Source: Ophiosphaerella korrae (Eukaryota > Ascomycota > Dothideomycetes > Pleosporales > Phaeosphaeriaceae). From it: a stretch of 64,000 bases of DNA. Under the pieces are notes generated by a model that searched no databases, was not told where the DNA came from, and was given only the letters and a program-made list of their open reading frames with translations. The DNA is taken from contig JALNQF010000044.1 in assembly GCA_028456385.1 (NCBI GenBank), positions 222,777-286,776 of the forward strand, read 5' to 3'. Both the position numbers and the translations under genes were made by a program. This document shows, piece after piece, positions 32,772 to 45,543 of this stretch. Position 1 is the stretch's first letter. Each line of letters starts with the position of its first letter.

Positions 32772-33925
32772 ACAGTACGTGCCAATACCTAGCTTGCGTC
32801 GCAGGGACGGACTTGGAGTCATGAATGTAGCCTCTTGCTCCACACGCTCTTTATCGTCCGTAGATGAGCCAAATTTATCATTATGCCCTACCGCGCACCG
32901 TAGGGTAGCTAATATGCTGATAGCGTGCTACTACTATCATTCTGAGTTTTGAAATTAACCATCGTTGGCAGTTCTGTAGTAAAGTAAAGTTACTGATATA
33001 GTTGTAATGTAATTCAATATTCAGTAACGTTCAGGTATTAGAACCGAAGAAATAGTCAGGAGAGAGCATGAATAGGGGTAGGACGACCAGCGTCCGCATC
33101 CGCGCCAGCACTAGGAGCACGGGTACGAGCACAAGTAGCTCGGCCAGAGTAGCTCTGTAGCTGGTCAAATTCTTACCCCTCCTATAATAGTCTGCAAGAA
33201 CTCAGCGCAGATACTCGTAGCTTACAACGATATCTACCCGGGTATCCTTTCATCTCGGTAAATGCCAGGCTTTAATGCCCCACTACGAACCTTTATTACA
33301 CCACTGGGCTTTCGATTTCCACCTACCATATTCCCAACGAACGCGTACAAGAAAGGCCATATTATATTTGAAGAGGTCGTTCTATCTCACTGGTGAAATC
33401 AAATCTTGCGTAAAATCGAAAGTAGATCTCTGCAAGATTGCCGACTGATCATATTCCGATGCCCAACCACCAGGAAAAGACTTGGCTCATGTATCCAATA
33501 TCTTCGTCTGCGTCATTTATGCAACCTGCAGGTTGAAAACGACATGCAGTAGGACAATTATGCAGGCAATGTTGAGCATGTACTTTGTGTAATGTCGTTT
33601 TCAAAGGTTGCAACAGGCATCTTACGGGGCCGATCTCCCACTCTGCAGCTTCCGCCCGGTTAAACACCACGTTAGGTCCCTTACGCAACCACATCTAGCA
33701 ATGGATCCGCCCCTCAACCAATCATCAGATATTCCGCGGCGTCACGCAGTGATGATGTCCATTTGTTGATCCCAGTATTTCTCCACTTTCCCCTCATCCC
33801 AAGGCCAGCCGGGTTGCAATATCGAGAATTTAGCATGCAGGCGAAGTATCGTTTGGTACTGGGAACATATAATGAATGTACCTTGGCCCAGTTGCAAGTT
33901 GTTGGTAGGCAGGAATTTTTGAGAC
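32772..33925. other. Intergenic region with a small inverted repeat
   Basis: No supported gene. An imperfect inverted repeat links 33521-33543 (gcaacct...ttgaaaacgacat) and 33591-33612 (atgtcgttttcaa...ggttgc), with a loop of about 50 bp. The rest is probably the promoter of the alpha-galactosidase gene. Confidence 0.55.
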
Positions 33926-36261
33926 ATGGCATTGATGAAGAGAGCTTGCGTGCTGGCGTTGTTAGCCATTGGGGTCGCTGGACAGAATGGTGTGTTCAAT
34001 GATACCTAGACACCCAGCATTCCAATTGGGCTAATAGCTAACTATTGCAGCCGTTACCGCAACAGGTACTAATTTCTCATTGAATGCGGAGGGCATGTCG
34101 TATCTGTTACATGTCGATAAAAAATCAGGAGAGCTAGTATCAGACCATTTTGGAGGGCCAGCAGATGACTTTACGCCACCGGCAAACCCTTTCTTCGCAG
34201 GATGGAACGCCGAACTTGCCAACCTTCGCCGGGAGTTCCCTGATATAGGACGTAGCGACTTTAGATCGCCTGCAATACACATTGAGCATGCAGATGGTGA
34301 TACGGTGTCCGCTTTCCGTTACAAGTCTCATAATATTACATCGGGAAAACCATTATTACCAGGATTGCCAGCAACATTTGGAGGCGCTGGCAATGTCACG
34401 ACCCTGATTGTTCAGCTCTACGACAATGTTTCGGATATCACAGCTGCGCTATCGTACTCTGTGTTCCCGCAATATAATGCGATTGCAAGGAGCTTTCAGA
34501 TCACAAATCATGGCTCAGCCAATAGCTCAGGCGATATCGTCATCGAAAGAGCAGCAAGTTTCAGCACTGACTTTCCGAATGGAGAATTTGAGATGATAGA
34601 GCCGCATGGGGATTGGTCACATGAGTTCCAGACTGTGAGGAGAAAGATTGATTACGGCACAACCTCGTGAGTCGTGCAAAACAATCAGCACTAGTGATGC
34701 TAATCTTTGTAGATTCGGCAGTAGGGCGGGTTATACCTCCCACGTACACAACCCATTCTTCGCGCTGGTAAATCCATCTACTACTGAGAGCCAGGGAGAC
34801 GCATGGGGCTTCAGCCTAGTATGGACAGGAAGTTTTGAGGCAACAGCCGAAAAGTATTCGAATGGTTATACTCGCGTATTGCTTGGCCTAAACCCAATAC
34901 ATACCAGCATAAAGGTAAAACCAGGAGAAACATTCCAATCCCCAGAAGCAGTTGCCATCTATTCTTCGAACGGGGTTGGTGGCCTATCACGCTCCTTCCA
35001 CGACCTATACCGCAACCATCTCTCGCGTTCCAAGTTTACCAAAGAGACACGTCCAATCTTGCTCAATTCTTGGGAAGGGCTGGGTTTCAACATCAACGAG
35101 ACATCACTCGTCAATCTAGCAGGCGAGGCCGAAGAGCTAGGAGTTCAGCTGTTCGTCAACGATGACGGCTGGTTTGGAGTCGAGTATCCGCGTAACAACG
35201 ACTCCCTCGGCCTTGGTGATTGGTCACCAAACCCAGCATTATTCCCCAATGGCCTCAAACATTACGTGGACAAAGTGAACAACCTCACGGCCCTCAACGC
35301 CTCAACGCCCATGCAATTCGGCATCTGGGTCGAGCCAGAGATGGTCAATCCACGCTCAAAACTATACACCGAGCACCCAGACTGGGTTCTCCACGCGGGC
35401 AAACACAAGCGAACCGAAACACGCACCCAACTCGTCCTAAACGTCGGCCTCCCCGAAGTGCAAGACTTCATCATCACCTCGATATCCCGCGTCCTCGACT
35501 CGGCCAACATCCAATACGTAAAATGGGACAACAACCGCGCCATGCACGAACTGCCCCACCCTTCCGCCGACTACAAGTACATCCTCGGCCTCTACACCGT
35601 GCTCAACAACCTCACCACCCGCTACCCCAACGTCCTCTGGGAAGGCTGCGCCTCGGGCGGCGGCCGCTTCGACCCAGGTCTCCTGTACTACTGGCCGCAA
35701 CACTGGACATCGGACAACACCGACGCGGCAGACCGCCTCACGATCCAAATGGGCACATCCCTCGTGTACCCGCCGTCCGCCATGGGCTGCCACATCTCGG
35801 CGGTGCCCAACGCGCTGACGTCACGCAACATCAGCATGGAGTACCGCGGGCACGTAGCCATGATGTGCGGCTCCTTCGGGCTGGAGCTGAATCCCGCGGA
35901 GCTCGAGCCCAAGGATGCGGGCGCCATCCCCGCGCTCATGGCGGCGGCCAGGCGCGTCAATCCGCTTGTGATTTCGGGCGCGTTTTACCGCCTGGCGCAC
36001 CCCGCGCAGGGGAACTGGCCGGCGGTCCAGTTTGTGAGTAGCGACAAGGGCGAGGTCGCGCTGTTTGCGTTTCAGCAGTTTGCTGCGGTCAAGCCGGCGG
36101 CAGCGCCGTTGAAGCTGGCCGGGTTGGAGCCTAGGGCGAGGTATAGTAATTCGCTGGATAATGCGACGTATAGTGGGGCGACGTATATGAATGGCGGGTT
36201 GAATATTAACTGGAGGAGGGCGGATTATCAGAGTAAGCTTATATGGCTGAAGAAGCAATGA
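33926..36261 (+). CDS. Secreted GH36 alpha-galactosidase
   Basis: Exons 33926-33989, 34051-34666, 34713-36261; 742 residues. A signal peptide is present (MALMKRACVLALLAIGVAGQ). The first intron has a textbook GCTAACT branch, the second a GTGAGT donor. GH36 features include LLNSWEGLGFNINE, FVNDDGWFG, NVGLPEVQDFI, the nucleophile Asp in YVKWDNNR, the CASGGGRFD loop and the acid/base Asp in WTSDNTDAADR. These match large fungal AglC-type enzymes, which release alpha-1,6-galactose from raffinose-family sugars and galactomannan outside the cell. Many N-glycosylation sites (NxS/T) fit secretion. The second half of the last exon is much more GC-rich than its start. Confidence 0.93.
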
Positions 36262-36613
36262 TGGTGTTTGAGGGGTTGGATCTTGGTGGTTAAATCCAAG
36301 GCTTCGTGGGCCGTAGAAGATACTTTTTGTTCCATCCGGGAATTACTAATTTTTATTGGTAGTTTTTTTTTTGTAGTCGTGGTGGAGGATGTATGTGGCA
36401 TTAGTAGCTTAATACTTAGATGAAGATGTTCAGTGGTGAAATACTGCTGCAGATTTGAGTGTGAGACGTGAACGAAGTAAGCCGCTGTAGACATGTAATG
36501 AGGGAGATAAAAGGAGGAGAGTGTGGTGTTACATTCTATCAAACATTGCTGCGTCATATAAGCGCTTTTGCACTCACCAAACGATCAAAATTCGTTCCGA
36601 GAATGCTCTGTGA
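36262..36613. other. Convergent 3' flanks
   Basis: 352 bp between two convergent stops. It contains a T-run near 36362-36372; no gene seen. Confidence 0.55.
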
Positions 36614-37597
36614 TCAAACACCAGGCATACCAAGTAAAGCTCTGACCTGTGGTACTCCCCTTGGCATGAAATACACCGCCCACAGCCCCGTGAACGCAAC
36701 AGCCAAACCAGTAAATTTCTCGAACCAGGTGTGGAAGTAGGCAGCCGTCATGAGTAGCATCCACCACATCAGGCCTGTGACCCCAAGCGCAAATTTGACG
36801 CCCCTGGCCGTTGCCTCACCCCCAACCTGGACTCGTCCTTTCTCTACCGCCACACTTGCGATTTTCCCATCAGGTAGGGTGATAAGCCGCCCATCGCGCA
36901 GACCCTCGACGCGGGTGAGTGCAGGAAGACACTCAATCCAGAGCAACGCCGAGCCCATGATGAGCAAAAACACGTGTCCTGAGATGTCGTGACCGCCCTT
37001 CCACGTTCCGCCCACGGCCTTGCACGTAGCTGCCGTGATGAACTCCCTCGTGTCGCTCATGCCCTCCCGCGCCTCGGCATCTCTCAGCCTCTCGCACTGC
37101 CCGCCCGTGAAGCGGAACATGGTGTCAATCAACGGTGGCCCAAAGAACCACTGCGTGACAAACACCCACCACGTTGTAACCGCCACATAGCGCGTCACCG
37201 CCTGAACCTTGCGCCTCGTCAGCCCCGCTCCAAAGCCCGGGTGAAAGACGAGAAATATGGCGAAGGCAAGCGTTGTCCAGAACCAGCCTACTTTGACAAA
37301 GTAGACGTTGAAGATGTTCTTTTTTTGCGCAAAGTAGCTGGGCGCGGACTCGGGGAGGTGGGATTGCGAGACGGCGGAGTAGGGCGCGCTACGGGTTGAC
37401 GGGGATAATATGCTGAATATGCTGCCGAGGAGGAGCGTGAGTGGGTAGATGGAGATGAGCAGCGCTTCGAGACGAGTGGGGAGGAAGGGCGACCGTCGTG
37501 TCGAGGAAAGTGGGGGGCGGATGGTGCCTCCGGGGATGCCGCTAGCTAGAGGCACGGAGGCAGTACCGGGAGGCTCTGGTTTACGTCGCGCCGACAT
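36614..37597 (-). CDS. FIT family (Scs3/FITM2-like) ER protein
   Basis: Single exon, 327 residues from ATG 37597 (MSARRKPEPPGTASV). Hydrophobic segments alternate with family motifs: YFAQKKNIFNVYFVKVGWFWTT, TWWVFVTQWFFGPPLIDTMF, WKGGHDISGHVFLLIMGS and MMWWMLLMTAAYFHTWFEK-type sequence. The two conserved histidines of FIT proteins are visible in GGHDISGH and AYFHTWFEK. FIT proteins act in the endoplasmic reticulum in lipid-droplet formation and have acyl-CoA diphosphatase activity. The frame is open upstream, but that part lacks family similarity. Confidence 0.9.
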   Translation of the reverse strand: MSARRKPEPPGTASVPLASGIPGGTIRPPLSSTRRSPFLPTRLEALLISIYPLTLLLGSIFSILSPSTRSAPYSAVSQSHLPESAPSYFAQKKNIFNVYFVKVGWFWTTLAFAIFLVFHPGFGAGLTRRKVQAVTRYVAVTTWWVFVTQWFFGPPLIDTMFRFTGGQCERLRDAEAREGMSDTREFITAATCKAVGGTWKGGHDISGHVFLLIMGSALLWIECLPALTRVEGLRDGRLITLPDGKIASVAVEKGRVQVGGEATARGVKFALGVTGLMWWMLLMTAAYFHTWFEKFTGLAVAFTGLWAVYFMPRGVPQVRALLGMPGV

Positions 37598-38827
37598 TAT
37601 GGGCTTGGTATAGGGTGTTGTAGCTCGGATGCCGGTATTGAGGTGATGTGTTCGTGGCTCTGCGAGGCGAACGATGCGCTGGCTAAAGAGGGTCAGGACG
37701 ATGAAGGGCAAACGTGGGTTCCCTATAAAACTACCATGCGTGTCTTGCAGGCGTGAGGACGAGAACAGGCCGACTTCCAAGGTGGGTGGCTTCGCGAAAC
37801 AATCAACAATGACGTTGCGCAAAAGCGTCCAGAGCCACGTGTGGCTGGTGGCGTCGAGGTAGCCCATTTGGGAGCATCAGCCACCGTGTTGAAATGGCCC
37901 AAGAAGACGACTTACATGTCTACGCACTAGCCTGTCTTTGGCAAAAGGCGATAAAACAAAAGGATTGGCCGCAAGCGGGATGACACTTCTGGCACCAATT
38001 AGCTAAATCCTTTCGCTTCTTCCAGAGGATAGAGGCCCAGTTGACCGAGTAGATAGTAGATAGGTGCAGGGTGTGTATTTTCTCATGACTCAAATTGCAC
38101 CAGCTCTGATACAGCGCCATCATTGAATACTTGATGTACTGCCGTAAATCTATAACTGCTTATTCTTTTGCGCAAATTCAATAACGATCGCAGGCTCCCC
38201 CCCCCTAGCCCATTCTTTCCTAGAGCTGCCCATCCAGACCATCTACGTTGGGTATATAACCTCAAGCTGGCCATAGTACGATCTAGTAAAACGCCAAAAC
38301 AAACAACCCAAATTCGTCAAGACCTTGGCAAAAACAAAAACTACATGGCAACCATCCATGGCTTCCAAAACTCCATCATGCTGGTGCCTGTCAGCAGCTT
38401 TGATTTCGCGCCCGACGCAAATGTGCAAATGCCCGAATAGGCCTCAAACCAGTCATCCCAAAGTATTCGTCGCCCTCGTATCCAGCCGTTCTTACACGCA
38501 TAAAATTACCCGAGCCAACCGCCATATCATAAAGTATGGACATCGTATAATCGTCGAGAAACATTTCCACCGTCGCATATATCCACGGCCGTAATCAATA
38601 CCCTAGCATAAGCTCCGAGGTGGCTAGGGATATCGAAATGAAAGTGAGCGCCGCGTAAGTGTGGCTTTAGTGGTCTAGATGCGGCACAAGCCACGTCATC
38701 GCGCGGAGACTCGATCCTAATTGGACATTAAAGTTCGTCTCATGATCTTCGCCACCAATTGCAGCCACAGTTGTAAATCCCGCGTGCAACATCACTGTCG
38801 TGGTCGGTGGTCGGTGAGTATGGAGTC
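37598..38827. other. Intergenic region
   Basis: About 1.2 kb between the start of the FIT gene and the stop of the Zn2Cys6 regulator, both on the reverse strand. It should hold the FIT promoter and the 3' flank of the regulator. No gene supported. Confidence 0.5.
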
Positions 38828-41800
38828 TCATCTCCAGCCGCTTAGGCCCTGTCCTTGTGGCTCGAATTGAGATCGCCCACCGAATGGTGCGTGGCCGTTG
38901 TTTAGACTCAGGTTGGAATCCAGAAAGGTATTCGCCCATTCATCTTGGTCAAGGAGATCTTCATATTGGAGGTTGTTGCTGGGCAGGTGTACGTTGGGGT
39001 TCCCGTTGTGGGACTGGAAGCCCCGCTGTGTTTGTGCGCCTTGCATAAGATACATCGGCATCTGGCCAAACAACTGCACATCGCTGTCAGCGCGCCTCGG
39101 TTGCCCATTGGTGAAGTTTGGAGGCGGAAATGGCGCAGAATGGGATTTCATGTCGATACCAGACATATGCTGGGGTATTCCGCCAACGGTGGGGGATGCA
39201 GTATTCCGCTCGAACGTCTGGGCATGTCTGCTTTCGAAGGCGGTCATGGGTTGATTGGGATATGCTAATGGATCTGTAGATGGAAACATAATGGTCGAGA
39301 TCTCTGGGACATTTAGACTAGAAGCATCTGCAAAATTGCTGAGCGGTGTGATAGGGAACAGTGGTCTCTGCTGTGGAGTTTGTGTCGGCCCAAGCCCGAA
39401 ACCTGGAAGACTCGCAGTTGATGAAGTAGGAGTGAGACCTGGAACTGCATCAAAGAAGTCAGGGTTAGATGGTGACGGTGAGTTAAACGAGGGATCTATA
39501 CCCAAGCTTGCGAAGTGAGATTGGGAGATCGGCAATGAGTTGGAGAATGCGGTGCGCTTGATGTCTGGAATGGACTCGGGGAAGGTGCTCGCGCGGTGTG
39601 GTGATGACATGAAATCGTCTTGTTTGAGTCGTGATACAAGTTGCGGCGAACTATCTTGCCGGCGCTTCTTTGATTCGATGATCTCGCCTCCGTGCTTGAT
39701 AGACTCTGGTAATCTCTCAAATATGCTCTGTACATTGTTATTGATGTTCCTTCCGGTCGGTTCTGACAAGTAGGTACTCACTTTGAGCGCAGTGCTGCAC
39801 CTATCGGCTGCCATGCTCCGTCTAGAGAAGTGCGACATTACTTCCTTGCCTTCCACAGCGTCTCGGAGGAGCTCGAAACTTGTGGGGTTCGTGGGATTTT
39901 CTAATACGAAATATAGAATTGAAACGATAGCAAAGAAGGTGGTATACATGGAGAACCAATATGCTCCGGCCAACATGCCCTTCTTTCGCATTTCAACAGA
40001 AATATGTATGATGTTTCGGGAAACACTAACGCACGCTGACGCGCATGCATATGCCCTTTGGTCGATTGGCCTTTCATTATTTCCTTGCGAAACATAGTGT
40101 AAAAATGGTCGGTAAAGTAATAATTGGGCGTGTCCGAAGGCCATGCGGAGCATCTGTTGTACTCTACAAGCTTGTTAGAGATGATTTCTCACAATTCGTG
40201 ACCTTCACTTACCTTATCATCAGGGGTGATGCCTCTCCACCAGGTTTGAGTGCGCTGGGCAATTCATCGAGCCACTGTGCTAGATCTTGCTCAAGTTCTC
40301 GTATCTTGGAATACCCCACAGTATATTTAACCGCATTCTTTCCACCAGACTGTGTTCCTTTGATGGGATAAACGTACTTGCAGATCTTGCTCAGAACTTG
40401 CACGATCCGCGTATGGGCGTTGAAAGCGACCATGAAAGATATGCTCCCTTCTGGCATGGGCAGAATTCCGGCCTCTGTGATATAGTCATCATCCACCTCA
40501 GCTGGCCAGTCTTGATCGATATCCTCATCCTCCAGAAAGCGCGGCAGTCCGAGCATCGCGCCCACATATGAATCCATTCTCCGTATTACCCAAAATATGC
40601 GCTTTCGAGTCTCGGTTTCGATTGTGTTGAAATTTGTGTCGAAGGAACGATGAAGTCCCATTCGCAGGGCCGATCGTAGGGCAACTCCGATATAAGCGTA
40701 GCAGGCGCTTAATTTGGCAGACGATTGCAGAAACTGGATCATAAAGATGATAGTCTGTAGTGAAGTCAAGTCCCTGCAATCGGTCACGTCGATCAATTGG
40801 CGTGCAGCCTTAAAATATTTATATCTGTGTGGAATTAGTACTCAGGGACATGCTCTAAATTATGTTGCCTTACCCTTCATCTATCGAAGTCTCGTAGCTT
40901 GCTTTATCGAGGTCATCTTCATTTCTCGAGAAGAGTTTGCCGAGGGCGAGCACAGAGAACAGTAACGGAAGGAAATTATTCTCAGCATTTCCATGCTCCT
41001 CATAGGGTAACTCGTACATGCGATCAAATTGCTTATAGAAGGTTGGCAAGTGTACCACACGGAGCATTGCACTAGCTTCGACAATGGCAGCGTCGCACAG
41101 GTTCTGCGCTTCATTCTTGCTCGGTAAATCCGCTGCGGTTGGTGATGCACTGGAAGAGTCGGCGAATGACTGCGTTGAGTTTGGAGATGGAGGGCCTTGA
41201 GACACAGACCGATGCTTCAAGGATGGTGAAGAGTCTGCTGGTAGTTGAAACATTTCGCCAAATTGCCGGAGGCCACTCATGAAGCTTACGCCCGATGAGT
41301 GACCATGATAGTCCCAATTGCCTTCCTCGTCAAGATCCAAGTGACCAGTAGCTTTGACCATTGCTTCCAAGTGAGAGTCATTCAGGTCATCAGCAGGTAA
41401 TTCTCCTTGGTTGTGCCCCATGCGTGGGTCAGTCGGCATGGGCTGTTGGCGTGAAGCAGCAATAGGGAGTTGTGGGAGTAGACCACTCTGGAGGTGAGCG
41501 TCAATGCTAGGGTCATTCAGATCTACTGTCGGGAAAACAACGTGCAGTAAGGCTTTGGCACGCTTCAGCTGGCTCTCCAAAGATTCGATATACTGAGGTG
41601 TAGCATTCCGTCTACGGTTTGATGGTTGGTCGTACGTGCTAATCACAGTCAGTGGATATGCGCGCGGATCGCTAGTTAGGACTCTTCACCATTCTAACAG
41701 AAATTAGTACGGCACACAATTAGGGCTTTACGCGGACTGGTAGGAATCGTACCATAGCTGTAGACGGTACAATGTGTGCAAGGTTGTTTTCCGTCGCATT

Positions 41801-42017
41801 TTATTTTTTTTCTCCTACATTCATCGCAGGCGCGTGTTACACGCCGCCTCTTCTGAAGTGGCTGTGGCTTCGGGGCTTGGCCGTCGACATGATCATTGGT
41901 TTGAGAGTTGTCGTCACCAGATTCGGGGCTATCCTCGTGTTGTGATGGTTCATACTGACCAGACTGATCGGAGCCTGTTGGAAGGCCGTCAACTATGGTA
42001 AGGGCGGGAGAGGCCAT
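38828..42017 (-). CDS. Zn2Cys6 transcription factor with 4-nt microexon
   Basis: Six exons on the reverse strand: 42017-41753, 41693-41690, 41638-40874, 40824-40213, 40163-39782, 39727-38828; 975 residues, frame closed exactly. The binuclear cluster reads CDECRRKKIKCDGKQPCTHC and its sixth Cys is created only if the 4-base exon AATG is used (giving Y-E-C-T-Y-D-Q-P-S). A linker and coiled region follow (YIESLESQLKRAKALL). The fungal regulatory domain then shows LRMGLHRSFD, KRIFWVIRRMDSYVGAMLGLP and VQQMLRMAFGHAQLLLYRPFLHY. The C-terminus is Pro/Ser/Asn-rich, like an activation region. DNA target unknown. The RRRVTRACDECRRKKIKCDG start belongs to a well-populated fungal subgroup, but I cannot name the orthologue. 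Confidence 0.87.
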
Positions 42018-44484
42018 GGCGACAGTTGGGGAGCATGACTGTGGCTGGGGGATGCTGCGCCTAAGAGTAAATGGGTAGGATAGTTGGACAGGGTCAGTCA
42101 GCGGCGGAGCGGTGGGTCAAGGAATAGAGCGTCTTAGCGTTGTTCCATGGCATCGTCCCGCCCTTGAACTTGAGCTCGGAAGCAAGTAGCGTTATTTCCG
42201 CCGAGACGCCTGTTTGCTCTGCTCTCCATTCACCAGCCACGGGCATAAAAGACGTTGGCGATACGTATATCAATCGCAAGCCCGTGGTGAGCCATTGCGA
42301 GCACATACCTAACGGGCTGTTGCTAAAGGCTAAAGAAATGCCTCAAATTCGGTCCTTCCCTATCACATCGCAGTTTTTATTAACATCACTAAATTCGTCT
42401 AGCACAAGACAATGGGAGCTGCACCTCCACAGCCGCCAAGTAACGGAGCACAGCCATTCGCCCTACGTACAGTGTGTGGCGTCATTGTAATGTTGGCATT
42501 ATAAACGCCCATTGGATGAGACGCGAGAAGGGACCCAGTTTGGCGCCACCCACGCCACTCCAAGACCAGTGAGAAGAGCCTTAGGTTCTTGGGTCTTACC
42601 GGTGCGAAGCGGAGTATTGGGCATGCTGCCGCTCCACTCAAGGCGTGCCTTTACTGGCCTGATCTCCAATCCCATTGCAGCTTCTTTGGGTCTTTTGCTT
42701 CCTCGTGCGCTCTAAAGCCGCTTTTTGGGGTAGCGATCAACCTCCAGGTTCGCGAGGTCAGCAACAATACCGTCATGGGTCGGGGGGCTGGAGATTTCCT
42801 CAAATGCGGGCTGATTCAATCGGGGTGTGTGGGCTGCGAGCCCCGAACTCATCTGCACCAGCCTCTCGCATGCGAAACTCTTGCTGTAGCGCCGGATAAA
42901 ATCGCTACGAGTGTGACAGCGTGGCTTGATTCTTGGGGCTGGTGGGTCTTGTCCTCTTGCGGTTGGCTAGCCTCAGTGGAACTTGAGTGAGCGCTGCCAT
43001 GCCTTGGTGCTTCAAGAAGCCAAGCCTGCAGGTAACGTGCAATGACTACAGAATGCCCAGGTCATGATAAGCTGGGTCTTGACGGTGACGCTCGTTTTAT
43101 TGCTACCAATAAGATATGTGGTGGACCCGCTTGGCCGTAAAAGTTTCTTCGTAAATTCATGTGCTACAATTAGTCAATCAAAGTATTGGCTGCAAGGAGG
43201 TATGCAGGTCACTTGTTCGGAGCCTTCCTGGCTTCTGGCTCCATTTCGTTGGTACGGTCAATAAGCCATAGCATCTATGATCCGTCGCGTTTGTTACTTT
43301 GGCTGATGGAGCTTGTCGCACGCTTCCGCGGTCGCTCCACATACGTGGGTTGCAAGATGCTTAGCTTCAATGTAACTTAGCCACAAGGGCTAGCGAGCTA
43401 TAGAAAAGATGCATGCAAATGGCTTTTCGCTTAGAGTTTGCATCTCATACACCGCCGGCATCGTCGAATCAAGCAAGTGGTCGGGCTCTTTGTCCCATTC
43501 TTCTTGTGCGAGTCAGCTGCATCACCAGGTTGCTGCCATGCGGGCCAAATGTTTAGCCGCTTATTAGCCACACTGCCAAGGACCATGCAGTTTTGTAATC
43601 AAAGGCCTACTGAAAAGTGGCGTCAGCTCTCCCCTCCTTGACTACTCGAGTGTTGCAGGCAAGTTTGTCATGTGCCACAGGTTCACAGCAATCATCGCCG
43701 ATTTGCATTCCGGAGACACTTGAAAAGGGAATTCCTAGCTGGCGATGCGTATCATAATTACGTGTGGCGCATGACCTCGCCTAAAGTAGTCCTTATGTAA
43801 CAGACTGCACGGCCAAATGTGGGATGGTCCTGTCTCAAGGCTGGATGACAAGACTGTATGAGTAGGTACGCCGGCTGATACCTTGCTATCTTTGGATGAA
43901 CTGCTGCTTTTGGCACTGGCCGTAAGTGCCTCTGGAATTCCATCTCGGCTTACAATATCTGGCGAACAGGAGGATTCGATCTGCTTCAACTCTTTGTGAT
44001 CGAGCCCAGGAGCAGACAATGCACCAGTCAACGTATGAGTGGACAAGAAGTATGTATAGCGGTCTGAAGCTGCCTACCGACCCGTCGAGAGAATGAAGAG
44101 TAGAGTCAGTTTATGAAGCTAAGAGAGACTCCCGCAGAGTTGCGAATGTTCAACAAAGTTTTACCGAAGGCGGTTTCAATTGAGTGGTGCTGTAGCGATT
44201 TGGGGGGTCTATGACGCCAAGCATGCTATCACCATATCCAATTCTAGGAAGCCATCCAGCATGAATATTGGTACCTCTCGTTGGCTGTGACCAGGCCTGA
44301 GCCTCTTCAGGGCGATTGTGATGGTTTGGTCTGCACATCGTGGGAACCGTGTTGGTGGAGGTGCGCTAGTGCCAGGAATGGACTAGGCGAGAAATAGCCG
44401 ACACACCTCGATTTTGGCTCTTTTCGCGATACAGACACCACGACCACGACAACTAACCTCAGCATAACACCCGGATTCGACAAC
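42018..44484. other. Long intergenic region
   Basis: 2.47 kb between two divergent genes (Zn2Cys6 regulator and RPL16). No gene could be supported. Short open frames at 42140-42490 and 42512-42990 have no domains. A possible spliced reverse-strand frame at 43735-44338 is discussed under rejected items. Long upstream regions are common for fungal regulators. Confidence 0.5.
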
Positions 44485-45543
44485 ATGTCCACCTTCGAGC
44501 CGGTCATCGTACGTAATCCCGATTGCACGACATCTGTCTCCCCGACGCTGGCAACCGCCACCACGACTGCCAAAGTCGGCTTTTGACACATGAGCAATAT
44601 CGCATTGGAACCTCTAGCTGACTTGAGATGCAGGTCATTGACGGCAAGGGGCACCTCCTCGGTCGCCTTGCCAGCACCGTCGCCAAGCAGCTGCTCAACG
44701 GACAGAAGATTGTCGTTGTGCGCTGCGAGGCCTTGAACATTTCTGGAGAGTTCTTCCGCGCAAAGTGTACGTCTACCCATCCGTCTGCGAGCGAACAGCG
44801 AGGGAAAGGGTAGGCACGTCGAAGCATATTGGAGGCTGCAACAGCACAAGCATAATCTTTGCAATGTGGCTCGGCGTGCCCTGTCCGGAAGAAGATGCTC
44901 TAGCGGTGTGTCAAATGGTTAAGATGATGGACTAACAAGGGCGTTCACAGTGAAGTACTCGGCTTTCATGCGCAAGCAAACCCGTTTCAACCCCACTCGC
45001 GGAGGTACGTCTACTCATCACTTCCATGGCCTTCATAGAACTGCTACGATTTCTACATGATGGTGCTCCCGAGCATTGCTAACCTGCACCAGGACCGTTC
45101 CATTTCCGTGCCCCATCCAAGATGTTCTGGCGAACCGTCCGCGGCATGATCCCCCACAAGACTGCACGCGGTGCTGCTGCCATGGAGCGCCTAAAGACCT
45201 TCGAGGGTGTTCCCCCTCCATATGACAAGAAGAAACGCGTTGTTGTTCCCCAGGCCCTGAGGGTACTGAGGTTGAAGCCTGGACGCAAGTACTGCACCGT
45301 CGGTCGTCTCGGACACGAGTTTGGCTGGAAGTACCAGGACGTCGTTGCTCGGTATGTAGACCAAACTCGTACGAGGTTGCAGCTCACGCTAACATGCATG
45401 ACAGTCTCGAGGAACGCAGGAAAGTCAAGGGTGCTGCATACTACGAGCGCAAGAAGGCCGCTAGGCGGCAGTTGGCCGAGGCCAAGAAGTCGGCCAACGT
45501 GGATAGCAAGACCCAGGAGCAGCTCACGACGCTCGGCTACTAG
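44485..45543 (+). CDS. RPL16: 60S ribosomal protein L16 (uL13), five exons
   Basis: Exons 44485-44508, 44634-44766, 44951-45004, 45093-45351, 45405-45543; 202 residues, the usual length. Landmarks: [71 protein letters not shown] and [26 protein letters not shown]. All introns have GT...AG ends (125, 184, 88 and 53 bp), and a TTGCTAAC branch precedes exon 4. The early, long introns are typical of fungal ribosomal protein genes. The protein belongs to the large ribosomal subunit near the tunnel exit. Confidence 0.97.

Noticed and set aside
42140..42990. Overlapping short frames (42140-42490, 42512-42715, 42589-42990)
   Set aside because: They compete with one another, have no shared splice logic and show no similarity to families I know.
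43735..44338. Possible spliced minus-strand gene (frames 44338-44150 and 44046-43735)
   Set aside because: A GTAAAA donor and a GGTAG acceptor would join two frames in phase, giving a Ser/Thr-rich product. The signals are weak, there is no branch site in a good place and no recognisable family. Kept as a possibility only.
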